64,000 nt of DNA from contig JBBRDK010000003.1 of assembly GCA_038203955.1 (NCBI GenBank), forward strand, positions 1-64,000, given 5' to 3'. Shown here piece after piece: positions 16,700-24,834 of this stretch. The position numbers and the translations under genes were made by a program. The notes under the pieces are model-generated. The model was not told where the DNA came from. It made no database searches and was given only the letters and a program-made list of their open reading frames with translations. Source of the stretch: JALYUA01 sp038203955. Its GTDB lineage: Bacteria > Acidobacteriota > Thermoanaerobaculia > UBA5066 > Gp7-AA6. Each line of letters opens with the position of its first letter. Positions within the stretch are counted from its first letter, which is position 1.

Positions 16700-18121
16700 A
16701 TGAGAAATGCGCGTTCGCGGAGTGCGATTCTGGGCGCTTTCGCTCTTTGCGCCCTGCCTCTTCGAGCTGCCTCAGAGCCAGCGCGGGCGCCGATCGCGCG
16801 GCGGGCCGTTTCCGCGCCGGGGCGACTGACACCGCAGGCGGCGCAGGCGACCACCGCTTTTTCGACCGAGGTCCCCCTGGTCGCACACATCAACGCGACA
16901 GCCGCCGTCGACACCCTCGTCCTGTCGGCCGGGCATCCGTTCACGATCACGCTGACGGCCCGCGATCCCCGAACGGGAACGACCGGAACGGGTCTGGCCA
17001 TCCCCGAGAACGACATCTTCGGCTTTTTCAGCATCCCGGCGATCACGGGCAACTCGAGCAACCCCGAGGTCTTCATCAAGATCATCGACGGACGCGCGTT
17101 GAACAACGCGTACTGGGTGTTCTACAACGGGCTCACCGATCTCGAGTACACGCTCACGGTCCGCGAGAACGCGACCGGCCGCACGAAGGTGTACCTGAAG
17201 CCGGCGGGCAACACGGCCTGCGGCGCTCAGGACACCTCCGCCTTTCCCGTGACCGCCGCCTCGCTGGCGGCCGAAAAGCTGCCGCTCGACCTCGACGCCC
17301 TGAACGTGCCGTCGCGCACGAGCGTCCTTCGCACGTCCGTAGACTTCACGAATACGACGAACGTCGCGATCACCGTCGAATATCAATACTCCTACACGTG
17401 CGTCGCCGCGGCCTGCAGCCCCGTCGGTCTGTTCACTCGAACGTCCCTCCAGACGTTCGTTCTGAACGCCCTCGACTCGAGACATTTCGACGACTTCGTC
17501 GCGAGCCTCGCGGCCCCCCCTTCACTCCTGGCGGCGGGAGCGGAGCAGGGCTCTTACGGAACCCTGCTCGTGACGTTTCGCGGCGTGCCGAGCGCGCAGG
17601 GCTCCGAGGCCACGGTCCAGGCGCGAACCTACTCGCGGGTCGTGGAGTCGGATCCGCTGAAGGGGACGGTCGGTTTCACGACGCCGGCCTCGCTCTTCGG
17701 CGAAGCCGCGACGTCCGTTCTCGTCGGCACCGCGAGGGACACGCGCGGAGCGCCGGGAGTCGAGGGGACGCTCTCCTCCAACGTCGGGATTCGAAACAGC
17801 GACGTCAACGGATCGCGCTTCCCGGGGACCGACCGGTCCGTGACCGTGGACCTGACGTTCTACAACACGGCCACCGGCCAGCGGGTGGGGGGATCGGTTC
17901 CCCTGGCAGGACTGCGGCCCGGGGAGGTCCGCGAAGTCACCGACATCTGGACGGCGGGCGGCATTCCCTCTTCGGTCCACACGGTCGTCGTCTTCGCCGA
18001 CATCCGAGGCGCGACGGCGCAGTCCGCGACCATCGAGGGGTACATCACCATCGACGACGTCAACTCGAAGGACTCCGCCTTTTACGAGTTGAAGTGCGCG
18101 GACACGGTCTGCGGGCAGTAG
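16700..18121 (+). CDS. Large secreted protein with N-terminal YWVF module
   Basis: A 473-residue protein with a signal peptide (~residues 1-24) and AAAGGGA upstream of the ATG. Residues ~100-180 contain FGFFS, then VFIKIIDG, NAYWVFYNGLTDLEYTLTV, TKVYLKPAGN and DTSAFP. This is the same module found at the C-terminus of the protein at 2422-3615. The remainder is Thr/Val/Ser-rich beta-sandwich-like sequence with a repeated SVDFTNTTNV/VTVDLTFYNTATG theme and ends in YELKCADTVCGQ. It is probably extracellular and structural or adhesive. The upstream gap is relatively AT-rich and likely holds its promoter, but no box pair is convincing. Confidence 0.72.
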   Translation: MRNARSRSAILGAFALCALPLRAASEPARAPIARRAVSAPGRLTPQAAQATTAFSTEVPLVAHINATAAVDTLVLSAGHPFTITLTARDPRTGTTGTGLAIPENDIFGFFSIPAITGNSSNPEVFIKIIDGRALNNAYWVFYNGLTDLEYTLTVRENATGRTKVYLKPAGNTACGAQDTSAFPVTAASLAAEKLPLDLDALNVPSRTSVLRTSVDFTNTTNVAITVEYQYSYTCVAAACSPVGLFTRTSLQTFVLNALDSRHFDDFVASLAAPPSLLAAGAEQGSYGTLLVTFRGVPSAQGSEATVQARTYSRVVESDPLKGTVGFTTPASLFGEAATSVLVGTARDTRGAPGVEGTLSSNVGIRNSDVNGSRFPGTDRSVTVDLTFYNTATGQRVGGSVPLAGLRPGEVREVTDIWTAGGIPSSVHTVVVFADIRGATAQSATIEGYITIDDVNSKDSAFYELKCADTVCGQ

Positions 18122-18130
18122 AGACGGGTC

Positions 18131-18165
18131 GGGAATTGGGAATCGGGAATCGGGAATCGGGAATC
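18131..18165. repeat. Heptamer array (GGGAATC x5)
   Basis: GGGAATT and four perfect GGGAATC units, just after the secreted-protein stop. GGGAATC is also the heptamer that borders the dispersed element copies. Confidence 0.92.
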
Positions 18166-18213
18166 GAAGAAAATACCGAATGGCGGCGACCTGAGCGTCG
18201 TGGCCGAAAGAGA

Positions 18214-18244
18214 ACTGACAGCTGAGAGCTGACGACTGTCAGCT
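18214..18244. terminator. Heptamer array forming a hairpin between convergent genes
   Basis: CTGACAG, CTGAGAG, CTGACGA, CTGTCAG. Its last part is a perfect 7-bp hairpin, AGCTGAC-gact-GTCAGCT (18227-18244), overlapping the purD stop. It lies between convergent genes, where a shared terminator is expected, but has no clear T-tract. Confidence 0.5.
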
Positions 18245-19522
18245 GCTCGTCGGCCTTCCCGCCCGCGCCCCGATGTCCCGGCGCAGGTGCTTTCCTTCGA
18301 ACTCGATGACCTCCGCGGCCTCGTAGGCGCGCGCCGCCGCCTCGCCGATCGTCGGGGCGCACGCCGTGACGACCAGGACCCGCCCGCCCGCCGTGACGAG
18401 GTGGTCTCCCTCGATCGCCGTGCCCGCGTGGAAGATCTCGATCCCCGCCATCTTCGCGGCCTCGTTGACGCCCCGGATGGGCTTTCCGTGCTCGTAATTG
18501 CCCGGGTACCCGGCGGCGCAGAGAACGACCGCGGCGCACGCCTCTGGCTTGATCTCGAGGGCAGGAAACCGGTCGAGCTCCCCGCGGGCCGCGGCCATCA
18601 GCAGGCCGGCCAGGTCCGACTGGAGCCGCGGGATGATGACTTCCGTCTCGGGATCCCCGAAGCGGGCGTTGAACTCGAGGATCTTCGGTCCATCGTCCGT
18701 CAACATGAGGCCGGCGTAGAGGACGCCGGTAAACGTGCGGCCCTCCGCTTCGAGGCCTTTCAACGCCGGCCAGAGGATTTCCTTCATGACCCGCGACGAG
18801 GTCGCCGCATCCAGGATCCCCGCCGGCGAGTGACCGCCCATCCCGCCCGTGTTGGGTCCGCGGTCGCCGTCGTAGACCTTCTTGTAGTCGCGGGCGGTCG
18901 GCAGAGGGACGGCGTTCTGCCCGTCGCAGACCGCGAGGAAGGAGGCCTCATTTCCGGAGAGGAACTCCTCGACGAGGATCCGGTCGCCGCCAGCGCCGAA
19001 GACCCGCTCCTGGAAGAAGAGCGAGAGCGCCCGTTCCGCGTCTTCCCCGGACTCGACGGTCAGCACCCCCTTGCCGTTCGCCAGGCCGTCCGCCTTGAGA
19101 ACGCAGGGGTATCCCATCTGACGGATTGCGGCATCGGCCTCGGATTTCGAGGCGCACGCGACGCCCCGGGCCGTGGCGATGCCATGCCGCCGGAAGAACT
19201 CCTTCGCGAAGACCTTGGACGTCTCGATCTGGGCGGCCAGGCGGGACGGCCCGAAGAGGGTCATCCCGCGTTTTGAAAACTCGTCCGCGATGCCGAGCGA
19301 CAGGGGGAGCTCGGGCCCGACCACGGTCAGGTCGAACTGCAGCTTCTCCGCGAGGTCGGCGATCTCGACGATGTTTCCCGAAGAGACGGGAAGGCAGTCG
19401 GCCGTCTCGGCGATCCCGGGATTGCCCGGAGCGCAGAAGAGCTCCTCGACGAAAGCGCTCCGGCGCAGACCCCAGCAGAGGGCGTGCTCGCGGCCGCCGC
19501 TCCCCACGACGAGAACTTTCAT
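18239..19522 (-). CDS. purD: Phosphoribosylamine-glycine ligase (GARS)
   Basis: A 427-residue ATP-grasp enzyme for the second step of de novo purine synthesis, joining phosphoribosylamine and glycine. It shows VLVVGSGGREHAL at the start, FCAPGNPG near residue 30, VVGPELPLSLG near 67, LKADGLANGKGV near 143, VLVEEFLSG-like ILVEEFLSGNEASF near 184, then RDYKKVYDGDRGPNTGGMGG near 213 and EFNARFGDPETE near 283. Length and order are standard. It is monocistronic here, and its ATG lies 40 nt from the stop of the next minus-strand gene. Confidence 0.97.
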   Translation of the reverse strand: MKVLVVGSGGREHALCWGLRRSAFVEELFCAPGNPGIAETADCLPVSSGNIVEIADLAEKLQFDLTVVGPELPLSLGIADEFSKRGMTLFGPSRLAAQIETSKVFAKEFFRRHGIATARGVACASKSEADAAIRQMGYPCVLKADGLANGKGVLTVESGEDAERALSLFFQERVFGAGGDRILVEEFLSGNEASFLAVCDGQNAVPLPTARDYKKVYDGDRGPNTGGMGGHSPAGILDAATSSRVMKEILWPALKGLEAEGRTFTGVLYAGLMLTDDGPKILEFNARFGDPETEVIIPRLQSDLAGLLMAAARGELDRFPALEIKPEACAAVVLCAAGYPGNYEHGKPIRGVNEAAKMAGIEIFHAGTAIEGDHLVTAGGRVLVVTACAPTIGEAAARAYEAAEVIEFEGKHLRRDIGARAGRPTSS

Positions 19523-19561
19523 GTGCGCGCATTGTACCGGGGGGTCCGGAAGCGCGGTGCG

Positions 19562-20095
19562 TCACTTTCGCCGTGTCGATTTTTTTCTTCCCGTGCTCGA
19601 ACGCGGCCGTTTCGGGCGGCCGGAGACGCGCGACTCGGCTCGCACCCGGCTGGTCGAGGACGAGACCTCGAACCGGTGAAATCGGCCCGTGAAACCGACG
19701 GCGGTCTCGAGGGAGTCATGAGGCCCGAGGGTTCCCCCGAAACGGCCCTGGACCCGCGCGGCCACGCGTCCGTCGCGGAGCGCGCGGGCCTCGAAGCGGA
19801 TCGCACGGCCGTCCCACGTGCCCTGGCCCGCATTGGTGACGCGAACGAGGCAGAGAGTCGCGGTGTCGCTCGAGACGCCGCGGTCCTCGTCGATCCTCAA
19901 GGTGAGAGAGGTCCAGTCGGGCGGCTCGAGGGCGGCGGCGCCGTTCGAGCCAGGCGTGTTGCGATCGACGGAAGATCGGCGCGAAAAGAGGAGCGCTCCG
20001 TGCGCTGCGGGAGCCTCGCCGGCGCGCAGAAGGGCATCCGGAAGACAGGTACCGAGACCGGCGATCAGACAGAAAAGGCGGAGATAGAGTCCCAT
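19562..20095 (-). CDS. Secreted protein of unknown function
   Basis: A 177-residue protein starting at an ATG with a perfect AGGAGGG ribosome site 4 nt upstream (on the minus strand). An N-terminal signal peptide (MGLYLRLFCLIAGLGTCLP) is followed by a low-complexity linker. A beta-sandwich-like region follows (~residues 65-160), with WTSLTLRIDEDRG, CLVRVTNAGQGTWDGRAIRFEAR and VQGRFGGTLGPHDSLE. That pattern recalls small immunoglobulin-like or FxLYD-type exported domains. The C-terminus is strongly basic (RPKRPRSSTGRKKSTRRK). No family is recognised. Its promoter faces the homocysteine methyltransferase gene. Confidence 0.6.
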   Translation of the reverse strand: MGLYLRLFCLIAGLGTCLPDALLRAGEAPAAHGALLFSRRSSVDRNTPGSNGAAALEPPDWTSLTLRIDEDRGVSSDTATLCLVRVTNAGQGTWDGRAIRFEARALRDGRVAARVQGRFGGTLGPHDSLETAVGFTGRFHRFEVSSSTSRVRAESRVSGRPKRPRSSTGRKKSTRRK

Positions 20096-20180
20096 TTTCC
20101 CTCCTGGACGGTGGAGGGGCCGGGAGAAGTGAGACCCGGAAGGACGCCGGCAGTGTAGCATTCCGGGTCCGGGAGAGACG

Positions 20181-22049
20181 ATGGCGAAAGACTTCAGAAA
20201 AGCGCTCGGAGAGGAGATCCTGCTGGCCGACGGCGCCATGGGGACCCTTCTCGTCTCGAGGGGCGCTTCCCCGGAACAGGCCAAGTCGCCGTTGAACGTG
20301 ACGGATCCCGAGTCGGTCCGCGAGGTGCACGACGATTATCGGGATGCGGGCGCGCGCATTCTGACGACCAACACGTGGGACGCGAACCGGGTCAAGCTCA
20401 CCGCACACGAGTGGGCCGACTCGCTCGAAAAGATCAACCGCGAAGGTGCGCGCCTCGCCCGCGAGTCGGCAGCCGGCGAAATGGTCTTCGTCGCCGGATC
20501 GATGGGTCCGCTCGGCGCACTCGTGAAGCCGTATGGCCGGCTGACCCTCGTCCAGGTCCGGGAGATCTTCGAAGAACAGGCCCGCGCCCTGCTTGAAGGC
20601 GGGATCGATCTGATCCTGCTCGAGACCTTCGGGAGCCTGCTCGAGGCGGCCGAGGCTGTGCGCGCCGTGAGGGGTCTCTCGGCAGACGTCCCGATCGTGG
20701 CGCAGATGACGTTTCTTTCCGACGGCCGGACGGCCTTCGGCGAGAGCGCCTCGCATGCTCTGTCCACGCTCGCGATGGCGGGCGCGGACGCGGTCGGGAT
20801 GAACTGCACGCTCGGCCCGCAGGAGACTCACGACGTGTTCGCGCGCCTGTCGCCCTCCGTTACGGTGCCGCTCTGCGCAATGCCGAACGCGGGTTATCCG
20901 ACCGTCGTGCACGGCCGCAACGTCTATCTCTCCTCCCCCGATTACCTGCGCGACTACGCGACGGCGTTCGTCGAAGCGGGCGCGTCGATCATCGGAGGGT
21001 GCTGCGGAACGACTCCCGAACACATCCGCGCGATGGCGAAGGCCGTCAAGGGGCGCCCTCGCGCGACCACCGGCCGCGTGGTCGCCGTCGCCGTGGAGAG
21101 ACCGGTCGAGAGGCTGGCCGAGCCCGGGATCGAGACCTCCCGGCTCAAGAGAAAGCTCGCAGACGCCGACGAGTTCGTGGTCACCGCGGAAGCGGAGCCA
21201 CCGAAAGGCGTAGACGTTTCCGCCGCCGTCGAAGGCGCGCGAGTCCTGAAGGCCGGCGGGGTGGACGCCGTCAACGTGACGGACAACCCCATGGCGCGCC
21301 TCCGGATGTCATCGATCTCGGTGGCGGCAATCCTCCAGCGCGAGACGGGCCTGGAAGCCGTCGTCCAGATCACGACCCGCGACCGCAACGTGCTGGGGCT
21401 CCAGTCCGATCTGCTCGGGGCCGCGGGCTTGGGCCTGAAAGCCATCCTGTGCCTGGGCGGAGACCCGCTCAAGATCGGGGACTACCCGCAGGCGAAACAG
21501 GTGTCCGAGGTGGACGTCCTGGGCCTGCTTCGCATGGCTCGCGGACTGAACGGAGGAGCCGATCTCGTGGGCAACGCGATCGGGGCGCCCACCTCGTTCG
21601 CCATCGCTTGCGCAGCCAATCCGGCGGCCTCCGATCTCGAGATTGAGTTCTCGAAGCTGCGCGCGAAGATCGAAGCCGGAGCCACGTTCGCCCAGACTCA
21701 GCCCGTCTACGACGTCGCGGCGCTCGAACGCTTCCTCGCCCGGCCGGAAGCCCGGGCGATTCCCGTTCTCGTGGGCCTGATTCCCCTGCGCTCGTTGAAG
21801 CAGACCCTCTTCTTCGCCAACGAGGTGCCGGGCATCGTGGTCCCGGACGCGATTCAGGACCGCATGCGGGCCGCGTCGGAGAAGGGCCCCGATCACGAGA
21901 AGGCCGAAGGTCTCGCGATCGCCCGCGAGCTCGCCCAGGCGATCGCCGGGGTCGCCCGGGGCATCCACATCATGCCGATGGGCAAGTACGCCGTCGTCGG
22001 GGAGATCCTCCAGGCCGTTTCGATGCCCTCCAAGACGGCGCGGCGCTAG
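20181..22049 (+). CDS. Fused homocysteine S-methyltransferase / methylenetetrahydrofolate reductase
   Basis: A 622-residue bifunctional protein. The N-terminal half (~1-300) is a homocysteine S-methyltransferase TIM barrel with DGAMGTLL near residue 16 and zinc-binding cysteines in GMNCTLGP (~208) and GGCCGTTPEHI (~272). The C-terminal half (~325-615) is an MTHFR barrel with VTAEAEPPKG, GGDPLKIGD and TFAQTQPVYD. This YitJ-type fusion makes 5-methyl-THF and methylates homocysteine or a related acceptor, joining the one-carbon and methionine pathways. The exact methyl donor is uncertain; cobalamin domains are absent. It diverges from the secreted-protein gene at 20095. Confidence 0.93.
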   Translation: MAKDFRKALGEEILLADGAMGTLLVSRGASPEQAKSPLNVTDPESVREVHDDYRDAGARILTTNTWDANRVKLTAHEWADSLEKINREGARLARESAAGEMVFVAGSMGPLGALVKPYGRLTLVQVREIFEEQARALLEGGIDLILLETFGSLLEAAEAVRAVRGLSADVPIVAQMTFLSDGRTAFGESASHALSTLAMAGADAVGMNCTLGPQETHDVFARLSPSVTVPLCAMPNAGYPTVVHGRNVYLSSPDYLRDYATAFVEAGASIIGGCCGTTPEHIRAMAKAVKGRPRATTGRVVAVAVERPVERLAEPGIETSRLKRKLADADEFVVTAEAEPPKGVDVSAAVEGARVLKAGGVDAVNVTDNPMARLRMSSISVAAILQRETGLEAVVQITTRDRNVLGLQSDLLGAAGLGLKAILCLGGDPLKIGDYPQAKQVSEVDVLGLLRMARGLNGGADLVGNAIGAPTSFAIACAANPAASDLEIEFSKLRAKIEAGATFAQTQPVYDVAALERFLARPEARAIPVLVGLIPLRSLKQTLFFANEVPGIVVPDAIQDRMRAASEKGPDHEKAEGLAIARELAQAIAGVARGIHIMPMGKYAVVGEILQAVSMPSKTARR

Positions 22050-22118
22050 GAGACTCCTGGAATTCCCGGAAATTCGGAAGGTTCGGTGATTGCTTCCCTT
22101 ACTGAGTTGGAGGTGCGT

Positions 22119-23072
22119 ATGAAGGGTCTTTCGCGGTTTTCCACCGCTCTCGCTCTGCTGCTCGCGGCCGCGGCCGCGCAGGCCGGGACTCAGGGGCGCG
22201 TCTCGGGCCGGGTGACCGACTCGGCCGGCAACCCCGTCGAAGGCGTCACCATCACGATCACGACACCCGCCATCAAGAACTTCAAGATGACAGCCAAGAC
22301 GTCCTCGGATGGCCGCTACGGATCGATCGTGAACGACGCCACGATGATGTACCACGTCCGGTTCGAGAAAGAGGGCTTCGTTCCCGCCGATACCGACAAG
22401 AAGTTCTCGACCGTCGACATCACGACTCTCGATCAGAAGCTGCTCAAGACGTCCGAGGCCCCGGCCGGGAAGGGGGCGGCCGCTCCCGCGGCGCAGGCTC
22501 CGTCTTCGAACGATCAGGCCACTCTTTCCTACAACGCGGCGGTGGACCTTCTGAACTCCGGCGACAAGGCGGGAGCGGAAGCCAAGTTCAGGGAAGCGGT
22601 GGGGAAGAACGCGGACCTGCCGCAGGGCTGGCAGGCGTTGACCACTCTCGCCTACGAGAAGAAGGACTGGGCCCACGTCATTGAGTACGGTCAGAAGGCG
22701 ACGGATCTGGATCCGACGATGACGTCGCTCTATGGGCTCATCGCGGACGCCGCGAACAAGTCGGGAGACAAGAAGACGGCCGCGGACATGCGGAAGAAAT
22801 TCGAAGAGGCGAATCCGGACACGCCCGAGATGCTCTACAACAAGGGGATCGACGCGTACAACAAGAAGAAGTCCAAGGACGCCGAGGACCTGCTGTCGAA
22901 GGCGGTCGAGGCCAAGCCCGATTTCGCGCTGGCGCACTACTACCTGGCGCTGTCCGCGATGAACAACAAGCACAACTCGGTGGCGCGGGAGCATTTCCAG
23001 AAATACCTGGAGCTCGAGCCGAACGGCGCCGAGGCGGGAACCGCGAAGGAATTACTGCCGCTGGTGAAATAA
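22119..23072 (+). CDS. Secreted carboxypeptidase-regulatory-like + TPR protein
   Basis: A 317-residue protein. The start is ATG 22119, preceded by GGAGG, and gives a signal peptide (MKGLSRFSTALALLLAAAAA). Residues ~27-110 form a carboxypeptidase-regulatory-like (transthyretin-type) beta domain: GRVSGRVTDSAGNPVEGVTI. Then come a short Ala/Pro linker and three or more tetratricopeptide repeats (~135-310), for example LSYNAAVDLLNSGDKAGAEA and MLYNKGIDAYNKKKSKDAE. This architecture is common in acidobacterial and myxobacterial periplasmic scaffold proteins; it is non-enzymatic and probably binds proteins. Confidence 0.85.
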   Translation: MKGLSRFSTALALLLAAAAAQAGTQGRVSGRVTDSAGNPVEGVTITITTPAIKNFKMTAKTSSDGRYGSIVNDATMMYHVRFEKEGFVPADTDKKFSTVDITTLDQKLLKTSEAPAGKGAAAPAAQAPSSNDQATLSYNAAVDLLNSGDKAGAEAKFREAVGKNADLPQGWQALTTLAYEKKDWAHVIEYGQKATDLDPTMTSLYGLIADAANKSGDKKTAADMRKKFEEANPDTPEMLYNKGIDAYNKKKSKDAEDLLSKAVEAKPDFALAHYYLALSAMNNKHNSVAREHFQKYLELEPNGAEAGTAKELLPLVK

Positions 23073-23133
23073 CCCGGGTTCCGCGCGGGGACCTTTACCG
23101 CGCAGTCAAGACAGAACTGCTTTTGAGCATATT

Positions 23134-23160
23134 TGGGCGCGCGTGGGACGCGCGCGCCCA
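23134..23160. terminator. Strong GC hairpin between convergent genes
   Basis: TGGGCGCGCGT-ggg-ACGCGCGCGCCCA: an 11-13 nt arm hairpin midway between the TPR gene (+) and the small membrane gene ending at 23216 (-). It lacks a T-run, but its position suits a bidirectional terminator and supports the reality of the small minus-strand genes. Confidence 0.55.
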
Positions 23161-23215
23161 GATACGACACGGCGACCTTTCCGCGAGTACGCGGGGCGCC
23201 GCCAGGGATCCTGGT

Positions 23216-23383
23216 TCAGGCCCGGGTCGTGGAAATCACCCGGCACAGGCGGGGGCCGGGCAGGTCGTCGTCGTCGATCGCGAGGACGACGACCACGGCG
23301 ATCGCGAAGAGCAGAAGGACGGCCGAGACCTCACCCGGAAGGGTGGAAAAAAGGGCCGACCAGGCCGCGGCGAGCGCGCTCAA
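23216..23383 (-). CDS. Tiny single-pass membrane protein, unknown
   Basis: A 55-residue protein starting at a TTG that overlaps the stop of the upstream gene as TTGA, a classic coupling arrangement. One strong TM helix (AVLLLFAIAVVVVLAI, ~residues 20-36) is followed by four consecutive Asp and a short basic tail ending in CRVISTTRA. No family was recognised. Support comes from the exact overlap with the 75-residue gene, the hydrophobic helix and the hairpin after the stop. The opposite strand shows only Arg-rich frames. Confidence 0.55.
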   Translation of the reverse strand: MSALAAAWSALFSTLPGEVSAVLLLFAIAVVVVLAIDDDDLPGPRLCRVISTTRA

Positions 23384-23607
23384 AACCGCTCTTGCAGCGC
23401 GTCGAAAGGCGCGCGAAGAGGGAGCGTCGAATCCGCGTCGAGGTCGAGATCAGCGAACGGTCGCGGCTGCGTGATGTCCTGCAGCCGGTTGAGAAACGCG
23501 TCGAGAAACTCCTGGCGGCCTTCGATGACCTCGGTCAACGTGATCCGCCCTCCGAGTAATTCCTGGAGCGGATCCGACGATTCCGCAAACGTCAATTGGA
23601 TTCTCAC
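23380..23607 (-). CDS. Small acidic protein of unknown function
   Basis: A 75-residue protein. The GTG at 23607 is preferred because GAGAGG lies 4 nt upstream; a TTG at 23670 would extend it by 21 residues. The sequence is amphipathic and acidic (FAESSDPLQELLGG, TLTEVIEGRQEFLDAFLNRL, FADLDLDADSTLPL). No known domain is recognised. It is transcribed away from the WYL regulator at 23773, with an inverted repeat in between, and its stop overlaps the start of the tiny membrane protein. Together they look like a two-gene unit under control of that regulator. Confidence 0.55.
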   Translation of the reverse strand: MRIQLTFAESSDPLQELLGGRITLTEVIEGRQEFLDAFLNRLQDITQPRPFADLDLDADSTLPLRAPFDALQERF

Positions 23608-23653
23608 GCTGCCTCTCGTAAAAGCAAGCCGGGGGCCACACGCCATTGACGCG

Positions 23654-23677
23654 AAAAGCCCCATTTTCAAAGGGCTT
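23654..23677. promoter_or_regulatory. Inverted repeat AAAGCCC...GGGCTTT
   Basis: 7-bp arms separated by about 9-10 nt, in the divergent gap between the small-gene pair and the WYL regulator. It could be a regulator site or an RNA hairpin in the leader of the small genes. Confidence 0.4.
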
Positions 23678-23709
23678 TCTCGTTGTTGGCCTCTCCCTCA
23701 CTGACACGA

Positions 23710-23729
23710 GGTGTACGAGGAATTACACC
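23710..23729. promoter_or_regulatory. Candidate WYL-regulator operator
   Basis: GGTGTA-N8-TACACC, a 6-bp-arm dyad centred in the divergent gap, with an overlapping ACGAGG direct repeat. It lies 44 nt before the WYL-gene GTG and about 100 nt from the small-gene start. Both the placement and the symmetry suit a dimeric helix-turn-helix regulator such as the adjacent WYL protein. Confidence 0.45.
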
Positions 23730-23772
23730 CTGGCCGACAATTTGTGGCAACCCGTCGTGCGAGAATCGCCGC

Positions 23773-24789
23773 GTGGCTCGCTCGGGCGCGTTCAAAGACC
23801 GGCCGCTGTGGCGCCGGCTGCAGACGATTCATCACGAGATCAAGGAAGGGAAATTCCCGAATGCCTCCACTCTCGCGGAGGCGCTCGCCGTCTCGTCGAA
23901 AACCGTCCAGCGCGACCTGGATTACCTGCGCGATGAGCTCGATGCTCCGATCCAGTTCGACCGCCTGGAGAACGGGTATTCGTACTCCCGCTCCGACTAC
24001 GTCCTGCCCTTTCTCCCCGTCGACGGAAAAGACCTCTTCTCGATCGGAGTCGCAGCCCAGTTCCTGGAGCTCTTCGGCGGAACTCCCCTCGGCCGCGACT
24101 TGAAGGACTGTTACGAACGGCTCGCGCTGCTCATGCCTCCGGCCGTGCGGCTGCGCCCCGAGATCGTCATGGCAAAGCTGGCCCTTCGGGCGACGGCCTT
24201 CCGCCCCGTCCGGGAAAAAACGTGGGAGGCGGTTTCCGAGGCCCTCCAGCGGGGCCTGTCCCTTTCGATCCGTTACCACCGCCCGGGCGAGGCTGCCGGC
24301 GATCCCCGCGTCATCCGTCCCTACGCCTTCGTGCTCGCCGGGCGCGACTGGATGGTGCTCGCGGAAGACCAGGCCGCCGGACAGGTGAAGCTCTTCTACC
24401 TCGCGCGCATCGAAGGGGCCTCGCTGACGGGAGACCGGTACACGATTCCGAGAGACTTCGACGCCGAGCGTTTTTTTCGCCACACGTTCGGGCTGTTCGT
24501 GGGAGACGCGAAACCCTTCCGGATGCGCGTCCGTTTTTCGCCCGCCGTCTCCGACGAGGTGCGGGAGCTCGTCTTCCACCCCGAGCAGAAGATCGAGACG
24601 ACGTCCGCCGGCGAAGCCGTCCTCGAAATGCCCGCGCAGTCGATCAAAGAGGCGCGGCGGTTCGTTCTCGCGTACGGAAAAGACGCCGTCGTCCTCGAGC
24701 CTCCCGAGTTGATCGCCGACCTGCGGCAGGAAGCGGAGGCGCTGGCGCGGTCCTACCTGCAAAAGCCCGCCGCAAAGAAGCGGAGCTGA
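23773..24789 (+). CDS. WYL-domain transcriptional regulator
   Basis: A 338-residue protein from a GTG start. The winged HTH (~residues 14-60) shows ASTLAEALAVSSKTVQRDLDYLRDEL, the DeoR-like fold. The WYL domain (~150-240) includes LSIRYHRPGE, VIRPYAFVLAGRDWMVLAEDQ and FYLARIEGASLTG. The C-terminal WCX-like extension (~250-320) includes MRVRFSPAVSDEVREL. This is the BrxR/CapW-like layout. Such proteins bind nucleic acid or nucleotide ligands, and some control defence or stress genes. It faces a two-gene small-protein unit across a ~165-nt gap holding an inverted repeat. No nuclease or defence effector was seen nearby. Confidence 0.88.
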   Translation: MARSGAFKDRPLWRRLQTIHHEIKEGKFPNASTLAEALAVSSKTVQRDLDYLRDELDAPIQFDRLENGYSYSRSDYVLPFLPVDGKDLFSIGVAAQFLELFGGTPLGRDLKDCYERLALLMPPAVRLRPEIVMAKLALRATAFRPVREKTWEAVSEALQRGLSLSIRYHRPGEAAGDPRVIRPYAFVLAGRDWMVLAEDQAAGQVKLFYLARIEGASLTGDRYTIPRDFDAERFFRHTFGLFVGDAKPFRMRVRFSPAVSDEVRELVFHPEQKIETTSAGEAVLEMPAQSIKEARRFVLAYGKDAVVLEPPELIADLRQEAEALARSYLQKPAAKKRS

Positions 24790-24830
24790 ACTGAGAACTG
24801 AGAACTGAAAACCGACAACTGATAACTTCT
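24787..24830. repeat. Heptamer array (CTGAGAA/CTGAAAA/CTGATAA)
   Basis: Consecutive 7-nt units derived from CTGARAA, running from the WYL-gene stop to the lipoprotein start. Confidence 0.85.
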
Positions 24831-24834
24831 CGCC

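Noticed and set aside
16461..16703. An 80-residue plus-strand frame before the secreted-protein gene
   Set aside because: No ribosome site, a low-complexity Ser/Arg/Pro composition, and it overlaps the next gene's start. It is more likely the promoter/leader region.
23123..23704. A 193-residue plus-strand frame over the small-gene pair
   Set aside because: It is Arg/Gly-rich with no motifs and lies antisense to two frames that show a TTGA overlap, a TM helix and a good ribosome site.
23216..24789. A defence system around the WYL regulator
   Set aside because: No nuclease, helicase, cyclase or restriction gene is adjacent. Only the regulator architecture hints at it, so it is presented as an unknown small-gene unit.
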